This document shows, piece by piece, positions 14,233-14,758 of a DNA stretch of 14,758 nt; the stretch's first letter is position 1; each line of letters starts with the position of its first letter. The stretch lies in NCBI GenBank assembly GCA_964477875.1, contig CAYZFR010000094.1, positions 1-14,758 of the forward strand, written 5' to 3'. The position numbers were made by a program, and so were the translations under genes. The notes beneath the pieces are model-generated. The model saw only the letters and a list, made by a program, of their open reading frames with translations, had not been told where the DNA came from and searched no databases. Origin of the DNA: Kuafuiihalomonas sp964477875. GTDB taxonomy: Bacteria; Myxococcota; Kuafuiibacteriia; Kuafuiibacteriales; Kuafuiibacteriaceae.

Positions 14233-14758
14233 GTGGCTTCGGTGTCGGAGACAGTGGGAGCAATGGTGGCGGCCTTCGCGCCCGGTGCCGTCAAGACGGC
14301 CGAGCTCGAGCTTGCCGCCGCTCAGCTCGCTATCGACGCCAGCCAGGTTCGGGTCGCGCTCAGCCGCCTGCGTCGCCAGGGCAAGGTCGAGCCCGAAAGT
14401 CGCGGCCTCTATCGGCTGTCGAGCCGGGTTCAGCTCCAGCAGACCGCGTTCGGCCGCTGGTGGGAGCGCCTGGACAAGATCGAGGCGAAGTGGAGTGGGC
14501 GCTTCTACGTGGCCCTCACCAGCTGGCTGCCCAAGAGTGACCGAAGGGCGGCCCGGAGTCGGAATCGCGCCCTCACGAGGCTGGGCTTTCGGGAGTTCCG
14601 GCCAGGGTTCGCGTTGAGGCCCGCGAACCTGAGCATCCGCCGCGACGATATGGAGGACCTGCTCCAGCGACTCGGCTTCGACGAGGACGGAGAACTGCTG
14701 GTGGCGTCCAGCCTGCGCTTCGATCCGAAGCACCATTGGAGCGACCTGCCCGACTACG
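14233..14758 (+). CDS. PaaX-like transcriptional regulator, 3' end cut by window edge
   Basis: 175 codons are open to the window end. The frame has a TGA near 14195, so the start lies after it: GTG 14233 is my choice, with GTG 14242, GTG 14254 and ATG 14263 as alternatives. The N-terminal part is a winged helix (VRVALSRLRRQGKVEPESRG, then LYRLS), the pattern of the PaaX N-domain. It is followed by VALTSWLPKSDRRAARSRNR and LTRLGFREFRPGFALRPANL, which match the PaaX central domain (rigid LGF-x-x-x-x-PG-x-x-x-x-P). PaaX represses phenylacetic acid degradation genes and binds phenylacetyl-CoA; relatives control other catabolic genes, so the ligand is open. No paa genes are visible. The 149 bp before it show no clear promoter or operator. 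Confidence 0.75.
   Translation, partial: MASVSETVGAMVAAFAPGAVKTAELELAAAQLAIDASQVRVALSRLRRQGKVEPESRGLYRLSSRVQLQQTAFGRWWERLDKIEAKWSGRFYVALTSWLPKSDRRAARSRNRALTRLGFREFRPGFALRPANLSIRRDDMEDLLQRLGFDEDGELLVASSLRFDPKHHWSDLPDY

Noticed and set aside
14170..14736. Minus-strand open frame of 188 codons near the right end
   Set aside because: Shadow of the PaaX-like gene, whose plus frame shows the winged-helix and central-domain motifs.
1..14758. Search by eye for tRNA, rRNA, CRISPR repeats, transposases and insertion-sequence ends
   Set aside because: Nothing found; the only long exact repeat is the 47-bp assembly duplication.

Overview
The window is a very GC-rich bacterial chromosome segment, probably from a draft or metagenome-derived assembly, since it contains two runs of exactly 100 N. 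A large XRE-STAND regulator, Tat-signal redox enzymes, a GT4 glycosyltransferase and several stress genes would fit Myxococcota or a related delta-proteobacterial lineage. That is an inference from gene style; no marker gene fixes the taxonomy. I see no rRNA, tRNA, CRISPR array or transposase. All gaps between genes are under 300 bp.

Layout. (1) 1-2524: a minus-strand XRE-STAND (NB-ARC type) ATPase regulator, truncated by the window start. It is divergent from an ARPP-1/DUF6569 family gene, and the 103-bp gap between them carries three TGCCCGG repeats. (2) 2666-3966: an SbtA-type bicarbonate transporter and its SbtB-like PII protein, an inorganic-carbon uptake module. (3) 4128-7363: a plus-strand run of stress or envelope genes: Dps ferritin, an HdeD-like DUF308 membrane protein, a CPxC peroxiredoxin-like protein, a CaCA cation exchanger with a degenerate first alpha repeat, and a mini HdeD-like membrane protein. 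The two HdeD-like proteins share a membrane hairpin and the same C-terminal tail (FPASDPPG[FY]GPR). (4) 7379-9765 minus: a probable exported protein of unknown function broken by an N gap, a strong hairpin, and a HAD phosphatase fused to a UbiA-like membrane domain. (5) 9792-11048 plus: a GT4 glycosyltransferase. Its 3' end overlaps, antisense, a small Tat-signal protein (10991-11461) that lies directly downstream of a cysteine-cluster GMC oxidoreductase (11500-13059). The GMC gene is interrupted by a false gap whose flanks are a 47-bp duplication. (6) 13208-14083 plus: an alpha/beta hydrolase of lipase type. (7) 14233 to the end, plus: a PaaX-like regulator, cut by the window edge.

How the parts may work together. 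Regions 2 and 3 read as a carbon, oxidative and ion stress block: bicarbonate import under PII control, iron and peroxide protection, ion exchange and small envelope proteins. Regions 4 and 5 suggest envelope glycolipid and periplasmic redox functions. The most unusual items are the STAND/ARPP-1 pair with its repeat operator, the duplicated tail module, the asymmetric CaCA exchanger, and the GMC plus Tat-anchor pair without a cytochrome. All functional statements come from motif reading by eye, with no database search.
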